Assembly: GCA_001898185.1 (NCBI GenBank)
Contig: MKTI01000009.1
Location: 1-64,000, forward strand
Direction: 5' to 3'
From: Cellulomonas sp. 73-145
Lineage (GTDB): Bacteria > Actinomycetota > Actinomycetes > Actinomycetales > Cellulomonadaceae
Length of the DNA: 64,000 bases
Shown piece after piece: positions 21,315 to 32,747 of the stretch. The notes under the pieces are model-generated. The model made no database searches, was not told where the DNA came from, and was given only the letters and a program-made list of their open reading frames with translations. The position numbers and the translations under genes were made by a program. Position 1 is the stretch's first letter, and every line of letters begins with the position of its first letter.

Positions 21315-22828
21315 GCACCGACCTGACACGGCTGACCGCCGCCGAGCTGTCCGAGCGCCTTGCCAGCCGCGAGGTCAGTGCCGTCGAGGCGACCACCGCG
21401 CACCTGGACCGGATCACCGCGGTGGACGGCCCTGTCCACGCGTTCCTGCACGTCAGCGCCGACCAGGCGCTCGCGACGGCGGCGGACGTCGACGCCCGGC
21501 GGTCGGCCGGCGCGCCGGTGCACCCGCTCGCCGGGGTGCCGATCGCCGTCAAGGACGTCGTCGTCACGCGCGGCCTGCCCACCACCGCCGGGTCCGCCAT
21601 CCTGCGCGACTGGGTCCCGCCGTACGACGCGACGCTGGTGCAGAAGATCAAGTCCGCCGGCCTGCCGATCCTGGGCAAGACCAACATGGACGAGTTCGCG
21701 ATGGGCTCGTCCACCGAGCACTCGGCCTACGGCAACACCCACAACCCGTGGGACCTCGACCGGATCCCCGGCGGCTCGGGCGGCGGGTCGGCCGCGGCCG
21801 TCGCGGCCTACGAGGCGCCACTGGCGATCGGCACGGACACCGGCGGCTCGATCCGTCAGCCGGCGGCCGTCACCGGCACGGTCGGAGTGAAGCCGACCTA
21901 CGGCAGCGTGTCCCGCTACGGCCTGATCGCGCTGGCGTCGAGCCTGGACCAGGCCGGCCCGGTGACCCGCACGGTGCTGGACGCGGCGCTGCTGCACCAG
22001 CTGATCGCCGGCCACGACCCGCTCGACTCCACCTCGCTGCCGGACGAGGTGCCGGACTACGTGGCCGCGGCCCGTGCCGGCGCGTCCGGTGACCTGCGCG
22101 GGGTGCGCGTCGGCGTCATCCGCGAGCTGCAGGGCGACGGCTACCAGCCGGGCGTGCTGGCCCGCTTCAACGAGTCGCTGGACCTGCTGCGCGAGGCGGG
22201 TGCGGAGATCGTCGAGGTGTCCTGCCCGCACTTCCAGTACGCGCTCGCGGCGTACTACCTGATCCTCCCGGCGGAGGCGTCGAGCAACCTGGCGAAGTTC
22301 GACGGCATGCGGTTCGGCCTGCGGGTCGAGCCCGACCACGGTCCCGCGACCGCCGAGCGCGTGATGGCGGCGACGCGAGGCGCCGGGTTCGGTGACGAGG
22401 TGAAGCGCCGCATCATCCTCGGCACCTACGCCCTGTCGGCCGGCTACTACGACGCGTACTACGGCTCGGCGCAGAAGGTGCGCACGCTGATCCAGCGGGA
22501 CTTCACCGCGGCCTTCGAGCAGGCCGACGTGCTGGTGTCCCCCACGGCGCCGACGACGGCGTTCCGGCTGGGGGAGAAGCTGGACGACCCGCTGGCGATG
22601 TACCTCAACGACGTGGCGACCATCCCGGCCAACCTCGCCGGCGTACCGGGCATGTCTTTGCCGTCGGGACTGTCCGACGACGGCCTGCCCGTCGGCTTCC
22701 AGGTGCTGGCGCCGGCCCGTGAGGACGCGCGGCTGTACCGGGTGGGGGGCGCCCTCGAGGCGTTGCTGGAGCAGAGCTGGGAGGGGCCGCTGCTGTCGCG
22801 CGCGCCCGAGCTGGAGGAGGCGCGGTGA
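21311..22828 (+). CDS. gatA: Asp-tRNA(Asn)/Glu-tRNA(Gln) amidotransferase subunit A
   Basis: Glutaminase subunit that frees ammonia for transamidation. The 505-residue amidase-signature protein has the catalytic Lys in AVKDVV (near 81), the cis-Ser in [11 protein letters not shown] and nucleophile Ser in [15 protein letters not shown] start within the gatC stop; its own stop overlaps gatB (GTGA). Confidence 0.97.
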   Translation: MSTDLTRLTAAELSERLASREVSAVEATTAHLDRITAVDGPVHAFLHVSADQALATAADVDARRSAGAPVHPLAGVPIAVKDVVVTRGLPTTAGSAILRDWVPPYDATLVQKIKSAGLPILGKTNMDEFAMGSSTEHSAYGNTHNPWDLDRIPGGSGGGSAAAVAAYEAPLAIGTDTGGSIRQPAAVTGTVGVKPTYGSVSRYGLIALASSLDQAGPVTRTVLDAALLHQLIAGHDPLDSTSLPDEVPDYVAAARAGASGDLRGVRVGVIRELQGDGYQPGVLARFNESLDLLREAGAEIVEVSCPHFQYALAAYYLILPAEASSNLAKFDGMRFGLRVEPDHGPATAERVMAATRGAGFGDEVKRRIILGTYALSAGYYDAYYGSAQKVRTLIQRDFTAAFEQADVLVSPTAPTTAFRLGEKLDDPLAMYLNDVATIPANLAGVPGMSLPSGLSDDGLPVGFQVLAPAREDARLYRVGGALEALLEQSWEGPLLSRAPELEEAR

Positions 22829-24330
22829 CGACGAGCGTGGACCTGGTCGACTACGACGAGGCGGTGTCCCGGTACGACCCGGTGTTCGGCATCGAGGTGC
22901 ACGTCGAGCTGGGGACGCGAACCAAGATGTTCGACGGCGCGGAGCAGTCCTTCGGCGCCGAGCCGAACACCCAGATCACGCCGGTGAGCCTGGGGCTGCC
23001 CGGTGCGCTGCCGGCGGTGAACGGGACGGCGGTCGAGTACGCGATCCGCATCGGCCTGGCGCTGAACTGCTCCATCGCGGAGCGCTGCCGGTTCGCCCGG
23101 AAGAACTACTTCTACCCGGACGTGCCGAAGAACTTCCAGACGTCGCAGTACGACGAGCCGATCGCGTACGACGGCTGGGTGGACGTCGACCTGGAGGACG
23201 GCACCACCTTCCGCGTGCAGATCGAGCGCGCGCACATGGAGGAGGACGCCGGCAAGAACACCCACGTCGGCGGAGAGGGCGGCCGCATCCACGGTGCGAC
23301 GTACTCGCTGGTGGACTACAACCGGGCCGGCGTGCCGCTCGTCGAGATCGTGACGCGGCCGATCGAGGGAGCCGGCGCCCGGGCACCCGAGGTGGCCCGC
23401 GCCTACGTCCAGACGCTGCGCGACCTGTTCCGCACGCTGGGCGTGTCCGAGGCGCGGATGGAGCGCGGCAACGTGCGCGCCGACGTCAACCTCTCGCTGC
23501 GCACCAGCCCCGACGCGCCGCTCGGCACCCGGACGGAGACGAAGAACGTCAACTCGTTCCGTGCCGTCGAGCGTGCCGTGCGGTACGAGGTCACCCGGCA
23601 GGCGGCCGTGCTCGACGCCGGCGAGACCGTGGTCCAGGAGACGCGGCACTGGCACGAGGACACCGGCATCACCACGCCGGGCCGCGTGAAGTCGGACGCG
23701 GAGGACTACCGGTACTTCCCGGAGCCGGACCTCGTCCCGATCGCGCCGGACCCGGCGTGGGTCGAGGAGATCCGCGCCGCGCTGCCGGAGTTGCCGGCGG
23801 CTCGCCGTCGCCGGCTGCAGGGGGAGTGGGGCTACGCCGACGCCGAGATGCGCGACGTGGTCAACGCCGGTGCCGTCGAGCTGATCGAGGCGACCGTCGC
23901 CGCCGGCGCGTCGCCGGCGGCGGCGCGCAAGTGGTGGATGGGCGAGCTCGCTCGTACCGCCAAGCAGCAGGAGATCGAGCTGGCGGACCTGCCGATCACG
24001 CCGGCGCAGATCGGCGCCCTGCAGCAGCTGGTGGACGCCGGGCGGATCAACGACAAGCTGGCCCGCCAGGTGCTCGAGGGCGTGCTGGCCGGCGAGGGCG
24101 AGCCGGAGCAGGTGCTCGTCGCCCGCGGCCTGGAGGTCGTGTCCGACGACGGGCCGCTGCTCGCCGCGATCGACGACGCCCTGGCGGCTCAGCCGGACGT
24201 GGCGGAGAAGATCCGTGGCGGCAACCTCGGTCCGGTGGGCGCGATCATCGGTGCGGTGATGAAGGCGACGCGCGGGCAGGCCGACGCCGCGCGGGTGCGC
24301 GAGCTGGTGCTGGAGCGGGTGCAGGGCTGA
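22825..24330 (+). CDS. gatB: Asp-tRNA(Asn)/Glu-tRNA(Gln) amidotransferase subunit B
   Basis: Kinase/amidotransferase subunit that activates Glu- or Asp-tRNA and amidates it. The 501-residue protein has the cradle-domain motifs [35 protein letters not shown] and [12 protein letters not shown], and the C-terminal tRNA-binding helical/YqeY domain (from about 370). With GltX elsewhere in the window this supports an indirect route to Gln-tRNA. Confidence 0.97.
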   Translation: MTTSVDLVDYDEAVSRYDPVFGIEVHVELGTRTKMFDGAEQSFGAEPNTQITPVSLGLPGALPAVNGTAVEYAIRIGLALNCSIAERCRFARKNYFYPDVPKNFQTSQYDEPIAYDGWVDVDLEDGTTFRVQIERAHMEEDAGKNTHVGGEGGRIHGATYSLVDYNRAGVPLVEIVTRPIEGAGARAPEVARAYVQTLRDLFRTLGVSEARMERGNVRADVNLSLRTSPDAPLGTRTETKNVNSFRAVERAVRYEVTRQAAVLDAGETVVQETRHWHEDTGITTPGRVKSDAEDYRYFPEPDLVPIAPDPAWVEEIRAALPELPAARRRRLQGEWGYADAEMRDVVNAGAVELIEATVAAGASPAAARKWWMGELARTAKQQEIELADLPITPAQIGALQQLVDAGRINDKLARQVLEGVLAGEGEPEQVLVARGLEVVSDDGPLLAAIDDALAAQPDVAEKIRGGNLGPVGAIIGAVMKATRGQADAARVRELVLERVQG

Positions 24331-24334
24331 CCGG

Positions 24335-24381
24335 TGCCGACGTGCGACCGGCCGGTCGAACCGGCCGATCGCACGTCGGCA
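24335..24381 (+). terminator. gatCAB terminator
   Basis: A 22-base arm at 24335-24356 pairs with 24360-24381 with a single G-U wobble and a 3-base loop, starting five bases after the gatB stop. No T run follows. Confidence 0.8.
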
Positions 24382-24449
24382 ACATCCGGGTCACATGCCG
24401 TCCCTACGATCCGATCCGGCAGGACGCGGCGACGAGAGGCGTGCGGGCG

Positions 24450-24995
24450 ATGAAGGCACCGACCTTGCAGGGCGAGATGATCGTGCTCCGGCCGATCGAG
24501 GCACGTGATGCCGACGCCGTGTACGAGCTGCTGGCCGACCCGGAGGGCCGGCGGCTGGTCGGCGGCAGCCGCCAGTACACCCGGCCGGAGGTTCCCGCGG
24601 CGATCGCGCAGGCTGCCGCGTCCGACGACCGCCTGGTCCTGGCCGTGACCGCCAACGGGGACGACGAGTACCTGGGCCAGATCGCGCTCGAGTCCATCGA
24701 CCCCGTGGTCGGCTCCGCCTCCGTGACGCTGCAGATGCGGCCGGCGTACCGGGGCCGCGGCTACGGCACCGAGGCGATCGAGCTGGTGCTCGGCTTCGCC
24801 TTCGACGGGCTCGGTCTGCACCGCGTCGGCATCGAGGTGCTCGCCATCAACGCGCGCGCGAAGTCCCTGTACGAGAACCTCGGGTTCCGCGTGGAGGGCC
24901 GGCTGCGCGACGCGTACCGCGACGGCGACGGCTGGTGCGACGGGATCGTGATGGCTCTGCTGGAGGACGAGTACCGGGCCGGACAGCCGGCATAG
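24450..24995 (+). CDS. GNAT family acetyltransferase (RimJ/RimL-like)
   Basis: The 181-residue protein has the RimJ/RimL-type layout: IVLRPIEARDADAVYELLADPE at the N-terminus, acetyl-CoA loop MRPAYRGRGYGTEAIELVL and the closing HRVGIEVLAINARAKSLYENLGFRVEG. These enzymes acetylate protein N-termini or small amines; the substrate is not shown. A TACGAT box at 24405-24410 could start a transcript with a short 5' leader, and GAGAGG about ten bases before the ATG may serve as ribosome-binding site. Confidence 0.85.
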   Translation: MKAPTLQGEMIVLRPIEARDADAVYELLADPEGRRLVGGSRQYTRPEVPAAIAQAAASDDRLVLAVTANGDDEYLGQIALESIDPVVGSASVTLQMRPAYRGRGYGTEAIELVLGFAFDGLGLHRVGIEVLAINARAKSLYENLGFRVEGRLRDAYRDGDGWCDGIVMALLEDEYRAGQPA

Positions 24996-25006
24996 AAGGG
25001 ATCGGC

Positions 25007-25936
25007 GTGCTGACCGTCACCGTGCCGTCGCAGGACCTGCTCGGCCGTCTGGCCGACCTGGCCGACCGGGTGCGGCTGGTCCGGTGGGACCTCGCGGCCC
25101 CGCTGGACCCGGACGTGGCGCCCGACGTCGACGTGGTGGTGGTCCCGCACTACTTCGTCCGGCCCGGCGGCTTCGCCGTGCTGCACGGCCTGCCACGGCT
25201 GCGGCTGGTACAGCTGCCCAGCGCCGGGTTCGAGCACGCCCTGCCGCACATGCCGGCGGGCATCACGCTGTGCAACGGCCGCGGCGTGCACAGCACGGGC
25301 ACGGCAGAGCTCGCTCTCGCCCTGACGCTGGCGATGCAGCGGGGGCTGCCCGATGCTGTCGCGGCACAAGCAGAGGGTCGGTGGAGCTCGCCGATGCTGC
25401 ACTCGCTGGCCGACCGGCGGGTGGTGGTGGTCGGCGCCGGTTCGGTGGGCGCCGCGGTCGTGGCCCGGCTGCGGCCGTTCGAGGTGGACGTCGTCCAGGT
25501 CGGTCGTCGCGCGCGGGACACCGCCGACGACCACGTGCACGCCGTCACCGAGCTGCCCGGCCTCGTCGCGGACGCCGACGTGGTCATCCTCGTCGTGCCG
25601 CTCGACGCCAGCACGCACCACCTGGTCGACGCCGACCTGCTGGCACGCATGAAGGACGGTGCGCTGCTGGTCAACCTGGCCCGCGGCAAGGTGGTCGACA
25701 CCGACGCCCTGCTGGCGGAGCTGAGCGCCGGACGGCTGCGGGCGGCGCTGGACGTCACCGACCCCGAGCCGCTGCCGCCGGACCACCCGCTCTGGCACGC
25801 CCCGAACGTGCTGATCACCGCCCACCAGGGCGGCAACACGGACGCCACGGAGCCCCGGGTGGCGGCAGTGGTCCGCAGGATGATCGAGGACCTTCTCGCC
25901 GGCCGTGAGCCGCAGAACGTCGTCGCCCGGACCTGA
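25007..25936 (+). CDS. D-2-hydroxyacid dehydrogenase family protein
   Basis: NAD(P)-dependent oxidoreductase of 309 residues. It shows the Rossmann motif VVVVGAGSVGAAVV and the catalytic triad of the family: Arg in LVNLARGKVVD, Glu in DVTDPEPLPPDHPLW and His in LITAHQGG. GTG at 25007 is preceded by GAAGGG at a good distance; the upstream open frame overlaps the acetyltransferase and is not used. The substrate is undefined (glyoxylate/hydroxypyruvate reductase-like). Confidence 0.85.
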   Translation: MLTVTVPSQDLLGRLADLADRVRLVRWDLAAPLDPDVAPDVDVVVVPHYFVRPGGFAVLHGLPRLRLVQLPSAGFEHALPHMPAGITLCNGRGVHSTGTAELALALTLAMQRGLPDAVAAQAEGRWSSPMLHSLADRRVVVVGAGSVGAAVVARLRPFEVDVVQVGRRARDTADDHVHAVTELPGLVADADVVILVVPLDASTHHLVDADLLARMKDGALLVNLARGKVVDTDALLAELSAGRLRAALDVTDPEPLPPDHPLWHAPNVLITAHQGGNTDATEPRVAAVVRRMIEDLLAGREPQNVVART

Positions 25937-25967
25937 CGGGCGGCTCGGTCGGACCTGCTACCGCCCG
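25937..25967. terminator. Hairpin between convergent genes
   Basis: CGGGCGG (25937-25943) can pair with CCGCCCG (25961-25967). It spans the 21-base gap and overlaps the end of the photolyase gene, so it is a weak candidate for a shared terminator. Confidence 0.35.
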
Positions 25968-27325
25968 CGTCCGTACGCCTCGAGCGCCGCGCGCCGCTCC
26001 GTCGCGTGGTCGACCATCGGCGCGGGGTAGTCCCCGGGTGCGCGCTCACCGAGCGTCCACGGCTGGTGCACGGCGGGCGCCGGGACGTCCCGCAGCTCCG
26101 GAACCCAGCGGTGGACGTACGCACCGTCGGGGTCGAACCGCTGGGACTGCGTGACTGGGTTGAGCACCCGGAAGTACGGCGCCGCGTCGAACCCGGTCCC
26201 GGCGACCCACTGCCAGTTCAGCTGGTTCTGCGCGACGTCGCCGTCCACGAGCTGCGCCATGAAGTGCGCGGCGCCGCGCCGCCAGTCCAGGTGCAGGTCC
26301 TTGACCAGGAACGACGCGGTGACCATCCGGACCCGGTTGTGCATCCAGCCGGTCGCGGCCAGCTGCCGCATGCCGGCGTCCACCAGCGGGTAGCCGGTCC
26401 GGCCGGCCGCCCAGGCCGCGAACGCCGCGTCGGCATCCGCGCCTCGGGCCCACGCCTCGTCGTGGACGACCGCGCGGAGCGACCGGTGCGCCGCCTCCGG
26501 CCGGTGCCACAGCACGTCGGCGTGGAACTCGCGCCAGGCGAGCTGACCGGTGAAAACCTCGGCGGCCGCTGCGAGCTCGGGGTCGGCGGCGACGGCCTGC
26601 TCGAGACGGGCCAGCAGCGTCCGCGGGTGGACCTCGCCGAGCTTGAGTGCCGCCGAGAGCCGTGAGGTCCCGGGCCGGTCGGGACGGTCCCGCTCGGTCG
26701 CGTAGTCGCGCAGCGCACCGTCGACGAACCGGTCCCACGCCGTCCCCGCGGCACGCTCCCCGGCCTCGTCGTCCCCGGGAACGCCGCCGTCGTCGGGCCG
26801 GGGGAGCGCCGCCCAGCCGTCGCCGCTCAGCCTCTCCCACGTCACCCCGCCGGCGGACGCCGCCGGTGCCGACCAGCCGTGCCGTTCCCACGCCCGCCGG
26901 AACGGCGTGAACACCGAGTACGGCGTGCCCTGCTGCGTGCGGAGCCGACCCGGCGCGACGGCGTACGGCGAACCGGTCCGCACCAGTGGCACGTCCAGGC
27001 CCGTCTCCACGGCGGCGTCCCGACGCCGGCCGTACGGCTCGGTGGACGCGGACACGTGCACCTCGGTGGCCGCGACCTCGCGCGCGACGGCGGGTACGAC
27101 GACCTCAGCCGCCCCCGTGCGGAGCACGAGCGTCCCGCCGAGCGACTCGTCCAGCGCCCGCAGGCTCGCCGCCAGCCGGACGAGGCGCGGAGCTCCCGCT
27201 GCGGCCACCAGGCGGGGGTCGACGACGAAGAGCGGCACCACCGGCGCACCGTCTCGCGTGGCGGCGAGCAGCGCCGGGTGGTCGGTGAGCCGCAGGTCGC
27301 GGCGGAACCACAGGACGGTCGGCAC
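25958..27325 (-). CDS. phr: Deoxyribodipyrimidine photolyase
   Basis: Light-driven repair of cyclobutane pyrimidine dimers using FADH-. The 455-residue protein has the N-terminal antenna domain (VLWFRRDLRLTDHPAL) and the FAD domain with TGYPLVDAGMRQLAATGWMHNR, RMVTASFLVKDL and QWVAGTGFDAAPYFRV. GTG at 27325 has TAGCGT six bases upstream (leaderless pattern). It could be class I CPD photolyase; antenna pigment cannot be told from sequence. Confidence 0.93.
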   Translation of the reverse strand: MPTVLWFRRDLRLTDHPALLAATRDGAPVVPLFVVDPRLVAAAGAPRLVRLAASLRALDESLGGTLVLRTGAAEVVVPAVAREVAATEVHVSASTEPYGRRRDAAVETGLDVPLVRTGSPYAVAPGRLRTQQGTPYSVFTPFRRAWERHGWSAPAASAGGVTWERLSGDGWAALPRPDDGGVPGDDEAGERAAGTAWDRFVDGALRDYATERDRPDRPGTSRLSAALKLGEVHPRTLLARLEQAVAADPELAAAAEVFTGQLAWREFHADVLWHRPEAAHRSLRAVVHDEAWARGADADAAFAAWAAGRTGYPLVDAGMRQLAATGWMHNRVRMVTASFLVKDLHLDWRRGAAHFMAQLVDGDVAQNQLNWQWVAGTGFDAAPYFRVLNPVTQSQRFDPDGAYVHRWVPELRDVPAPAVHQPWTLGERAPGDYPAPMVDHATERRAALEAYGRGR

Positions 27326-27337
27326 GAGCCGACGCTA
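27326..27337 (-). promoter_or_regulatory. Probable -10 box of leaderless phr transcript
   Basis: On the minus strand TAGCGT (27337-27332) is six bases before the GTG. Confidence 0.45.
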
Positions 27338-27405
27338 CGGCGAGGATGTGGACCCGGCACGGGCAGCTGCCGGCGCGGACCGGCGCCCTGGCGGGCCCGG
27401 GGCCG

Positions 27406-27993
27406 TCAGGCGGTGCCGCGGTCCGACGCCGTGCCCGTCAGCGAGCGCAGGTCGTCGAGGACGGCCGTCTGCAGCTCGGCCAGCGACCGGTGCTCGCCCT
27501 CGGCGATCCACTGCCCGAACGCGACGGTGAAGACGGTGCTGCCGGACTCCGCAGCGAGCGTGGCGGCGGGCTCGGAGGTCCCCCGTGCGACCAGCGCGGC
27601 GCGCATCGTCCGGGCGAGCCCGGCCATCTTGTGCCGCTCCCGCTCGAGCAGCGCGGGGTGCTCCGCGATGACGGCGCGGCGCAGGCGCGCCCAGGCGCGC
27701 AGGTCGTCGGGGAACAGCTCGGCGCCGGCGCGCAGCCCGGCCGCGACGACGTCGAGCGCCGGGGCGTCGGCGGGCGCCGCACGCAGGCCCTCGACGACCG
27801 CGTCCACGAGCCGCGACTGACCGTCGAACAGCACCTCACGCTTGTCCGGGAAGTGCCGGAAGAACGTCCGCTCGCTCACGCCGACGGCCGCGGCGATGTC
27901 GGCGGCGGTCGTCTGCTCGAAGCCGCGCTCGGTGAACAGCTCCAGCGCGGCGGCCTGCAGACGTTCCCGCGTGCCCGGTTCCCAGCGCACCAT
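27406..27993 (-). CDS. TetR family transcriptional regulator
   Basis: The 195-residue protein has an N-terminal TetR helix-turn-helix (TAADIAAAVGVSERTFFRHFPDKREVLF, about 28-56) and a ligand domain of unknown specificity. The ATG at 27993 has TAGACT six bases upstream. It is divergent from the SDR gene at 28085, and the 91-base gap holds two operator-like repeats over both promoters, so it very likely controls itself and the SDR gene. Confidence 0.9.
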   Translation of the reverse strand: MVRWEPGTRERLQAAALELFTERGFEQTTAADIAAAVGVSERTFFRHFPDKREVLFDGQSRLVDAVVEGLRAAPADAPALDVVAAGLRAGAELFPDDLRAWARLRRAVIAEHPALLERERHKMAGLARTMRAALVARGTSEPAATLAAESGSTVFTVAFGQWIAEGEHRSLAELQTAVLDDLRSLTGTASDRGTA

Positions 27994-27999
27994 CCGCCC

Positions 28000-28054
28000 A
28001 GTCTAGTGATGACAGCCGCTGACATGAGATCTAGAGTGATGTCTGTCGCTGACA
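28000..28054. promoter_or_regulatory. Divergent promoters with two operator repeats (tetR / SDR)
   Basis: Two related blocks start with TCTAG and end with CGCTGACAT: 28002-28025 and 28029-28054. The second contains the inverted repeat GATGTC...GACATC. The tetR -10 (TAGACT, minus strand, 28005-28000) and the SDR promoter (ATGACA at 28009-28014, 17-base spacer, TAGAGT at 28032-28037) both lie inside the blocks, as expected for TetR autoregulation. Confidence 0.65.
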
Positions 28055-28084
28055 TCGGCGACACCCGTCGAGAGGGAGCGTCCC

Positions 28085-28975
28085 ATGCATGTGTTCGTCA
28101 CCGGAGCCTCGGGGTGGATCGGCTCCGCCGCCGTCGACGAGCTGCTCGCCGCCGGCCACACCGTCACCGGGCTCGCCCGCTCGGACTCGTCCGCCGCGGC
28201 GCTCGCGGCCAAGGGCGTCACCGTGCTGCGTGGCGACCTCGACGACCCGGGCTCGATCCGGTCCGGTTCCCTCGCCGCCGACGCGGTGCTGCACCTGGCC
28301 AACAAGCACGACTGGTCGAACTCGGCCGCGTCCATCGCCGCGGAGCGTGGCGCGGTGGAGACGATCGGGGAGGCGCTCGCCGGTACCGGGAAGGCCTTCC
28401 TGCTCGCCTCAGGTGTGGCAGGACTGACCGCCGGACGCGCCGCGACCGAGTCGGACCCGTCGCCCTTCCACGGCCCCGACTCGCCGCGCGGGGGCACGGA
28501 GAACCTGGCGCTCGGCCTGCCCGGCGTGCGGTCGGTGGCGCTGCGCTTCGCCCCGACCGTGCACGGTGCGCGGGACCACGGGTTCATCGCGGCGATCACG
28601 GCGGTCGCCCGGCAGAAGGGCGTCTCCGGGTACCCCGGCGACGGCACCAACCGCTGGGCCGCCGTGCACCGGTCGGACGCCGCCCGGCTGGTGGCGCTGG
28701 CGCTGGCGGCGGCACCGGCGGGCACCCGGGTGCATGCGGTGGCCGAGGAGGGCGTCCCGACGCGGCAGATCGCCGAGGCGATCGGTGCTGCGCTCGGTGT
28801 ACCCGTCCGGTCGGTGGACCCCGACGACGTCGCCGAGCACTTCGGCTGGATCGGCACGTTCTTCGGCATGGACCTGCAGGGCACCAGCGAGGCGACCCGT
28901 GACCTGCTCGGATGGACGCCCACCGGCCCCACGCTGCTCGAGGACATCGCGGCCGGCGCCTACAGCCTCGCCTGA
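28085..28975 (+). CDS. Atypical SDR / NAD-dependent epimerase-like oxidoreductase
   Basis: The 296-residue protein has an N-terminal dinucleotide-binding motif (VTGASGWIGSAAVDELL) and an extended-SDR layout with LRFAPTVHG and WAAVHRSDAARLVALAL. The usual YxxxK pair is not recognisable: the expected region reads SPRGGTENLALGLPG. It may be an atypical SDR with a different acid or a binding role. It is the probable target of the divergent TetR, suggesting induction by a small molecule. GAGAGGGAG precedes the ATG. Confidence 0.8.
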   Translation: MHVFVTGASGWIGSAAVDELLAAGHTVTGLARSDSSAAALAAKGVTVLRGDLDDPGSIRSGSLAADAVLHLANKHDWSNSAASIAAERGAVETIGEALAGTGKAFLLASGVAGLTAGRAATESDPSPFHGPDSPRGGTENLALGLPGVRSVALRFAPTVHGARDHGFIAAITAVARQKGVSGYPGDGTNRWAAVHRSDAARLVALALAAAPAGTRVHAVAEEGVPTRQIAEAIGAALGVPVRSVDPDDVAEHFGWIGTFFGMDLQGTSEATRDLLGWTPTGPTLLEDIAAGAYSLA

Positions 28976-28978
28976 CAG

Positions 28979-29018
28979 CCCCAGGGGCCGACGACCACCC
29001 GGTCGCCGCCCCCTGGGG
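28979..29018. terminator. Bidirectional terminator between SDR and gap
   Basis: CCCCAGGGG (28979-28987) pairs with CCCCTGGGG (29010-29018) between convergent genes. Confidence 0.65.
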
Positions 29019-29034
29019 AGCGGGGGAGCGACGA

Positions 29035-30663
<1,629 letters not shown>

Positions 30664-30818
30664 GAGCGCCAGGTGGTCTGCGTGGCGTTCCGCGGTGCAC
30701 CCCGGGCGGCGTGGACGCTCACCCAGCGGGACAGCCGGTTCTCTGTGCGTGAGACGGACGTACCGTTGGCGGGCGCCACCAGGCGGTGGCCACCGTCACG
30801 CCCGAGGAGATGCCCGCG

Positions 30819-32681
30819 ATGAGCCGTCCGCTGCGCTCACGTACCTCGACCCACGGCCGCAACATGGCCGGTGCCCGCGCGCTGTGGCGCGCCACGGGCA
30901 TGGGTGCCGACGACTTCGGCAAGCCGATCATCGCGATCGCCAACTCGTACACGCAGTTCGTCCCGGGCCACGTGCACCTGAAGGACATGGGAGACCTGGT
31001 CGCCTCGGCGATCCGCGAGGCCGGCGGCGTGGCCAAGGAGTTCAACACGATCGCGGTCGACGACGGCATCGCGATGGGCCACGGCGGGATGCTCTACTCC
31101 CTGCCCAGCCGCGACCTCATCGCCGACTCCGTCGAGTACATGGTCAACGCGCACACCGCGGACGCCCTCGTCTGCATCTCCAACTGCGACAAGATCACGC
31201 CCGGCATGCTGCTGGCGGCGCTGCGCCTGAACATCCCCACGGTGTTCGTCTCCGGCGGGCCGATGGAGGCCGGCAAGGCCGTCGTCGCCGACGGCGTCGC
31301 CAGCACCCACCTCAACCTGATCAACGCGATCAACTACTCGGCGGACGACAACGTGTCGGACGACGCCCTCGGCCTGGTCGAGGCGAACGCGTGCCCCACC
31401 TGCGGGTCCTGCTCCGGCATGTTCACGGCCAACTCGATGAACTGCCTCACAGAGGCGCTCGGCCTATCCCTGCCCGGCAACGGCTCCACACTGGCCACGC
31501 ACGTGGCCCGTCGCGAGCTGTTCCTCGAGGCGGGGCGCACCGTGGTGGAGCTGGCCAAGCGGTACTACGAGGACGACGACGACACCGTCACGCCCCGCGG
31601 CATCGCGACCAAGGCGGCGTTCGCCAACGCGATGACGCTCGACGTCGCCATGGGCGGCTCCACCAACACGGTGCTGCACATCCTCGCCGCGGCGCAGGAG
31701 GCGGGCGTCGACTTCACGCTGGCCGACATCGACGGGCTCTCCCGCCGCGTCCCCTGCCTCAGCAAGGTGGCGCCGAACCACCCCGACTTCCACATGGAGG
31801 ACGTGCACCGCGCCGGTGGCATCCCCGCCCTGCTCGGTGAGCTGGACCGCGCCGGCCTGCTGGACCACGACGTGACCAGCGTGCACACCCCGACGCTGCG
31901 CGCCTGGCTCGACGACTGGGACGTGCGCGGCGGCAAGGCGACCGACCGGGCGCTCGAGCTGTTCCACGCCGCCCCTGGCGGGGTTCGCACCACCCAGGCG
32001 TTCTCCACCGCCAACCGCTGGGACCACCTCGACACCGACGCCGCGAACGGCTGCATCCGGGACGTCGAGCACGCCTACACCGTCGAGGGTGGCCTCGCCG
32101 TGCTGCGCGGCAACCTCGCCGACGACGGCGCGATCATCAAGACCGCCGGCATCGACCCCGAGCTGTTCCACTTCGTCGGCACGGCCGTCGTCTGCGAGTC
32201 GCAGGAGGAGGCGGTCGACAAGATCCTCTCCAAGCAGGTGAAGCCCGGTGACGTCGTCGTCGTGCGGTACGAGGGCCCGTCGGGTGGCCCCGGCATGCAG
32301 GAGATGCTCTACCCGACGTCGTTCATCAAGGGCCGCGGGCTGGGCAAGGTGTGCGCGCTGATCACCGACGGCCGGTTCTCCGGCGGGTCGAGCGGCATCT
32401 CGGTGGGCCACGTGTCCCCGGAGGCGGCCGCGGGCGGCACGATCGGCCTGGTCGAGGACGGTGACGAGATCGAGATCGACGTCGAGACGCGGCTGATCAG
32501 GCTGAACGTGCCGGACGACGTGCTCGCGGCGCGCCGCGCCAAGATGGAGGCGTCCGAGCGGCCGTGGCAGCCGGTGGACCGCGAGCGGTACGTGTCCCAG
32601 GCGCTGCAGGCGTACGCGGCGATGGCGACGTCGGCCGACCGCGGGGCGGTGCGGGACCTGTCGCGGATCCGGCGCGGCTGA
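30819..32681 (+). CDS. ilvD: Dihydroxy-acid dehydratase, E. coli-type
   Basis: Dehydrates 2,3-dihydroxy acids to the 2-keto acids of Val/Leu and Ile. The 620-residue protein follows E. coli IlvD closely ([60 protein letters not shown]). Cysteines are those of the E. coli [4Fe-4S] type, and the early Cys of the [2Fe-2S] type is missing (QFVPGHVHL). GAGGAGA at about 30804-30810 sets the ATG at 30819. A second, different ilvD follows after 66 bases. Confidence 0.93.
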   Translation: MSRPLRSRTSTHGRNMAGARALWRATGMGADDFGKPIIAIANSYTQFVPGHVHLKDMGDLVASAIREAGGVAKEFNTIAVDDGIAMGHGGMLYSLPSRDLIADSVEYMVNAHTADALVCISNCDKITPGMLLAALRLNIPTVFVSGGPMEAGKAVVADGVASTHLNLINAINYSADDNVSDDALGLVEANACPTCGSCSGMFTANSMNCLTEALGLSLPGNGSTLATHVARRELFLEAGRTVVELAKRYYEDDDDTVTPRGIATKAAFANAMTLDVAMGGSTNTVLHILAAAQEAGVDFTLADIDGLSRRVPCLSKVAPNHPDFHMEDVHRAGGIPALLGELDRAGLLDHDVTSVHTPTLRAWLDDWDVRGGKATDRALELFHAAPGGVRTTQAFSTANRWDHLDTDAANGCIRDVEHAYTVEGGLAVLRGNLADDGAIIKTAGIDPELFHFVGTAVVCESQEEAVDKILSKQVKPGDVVVVRYEGPSGGPGMQEMLYPTSFIKGRGLGKVCALITDGRFSGGSSGISVGHVSPEAAAGGTIGLVEDGDEIEIDVETRLIRLNVPDDVLAARRAKMEASERPWQPVDRERYVSQALQAYAAMATSADRGAVRDLSRIRRG

Positions 32682-32733
32682 CGCGTCGCGCTCGGCCGGC
32701 GGCGCGGCCCGGGCCGGCGAGATAAGGGCGACC

Positions 32734-32747
32734 TACACTCCGAGGGC
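32734..32747 (+). promoter_or_regulatory. Probable -10 box of leaderless second ilvD
   Basis: TACACT (32734-32739) lies eight bases before the ATG at 32748, suggesting a promoter separate from the upstream ilvD. Confidence 0.45.

Noticed and set aside
30819..32681. First ilvD as 6-phosphogluconate dehydratase (Edd) or sugar-acid dehydratase
   Set aside because: It follows E. coli IlvD nearly throughout, including [12 protein letters not shown] and the [10 protein letters not shown] block.
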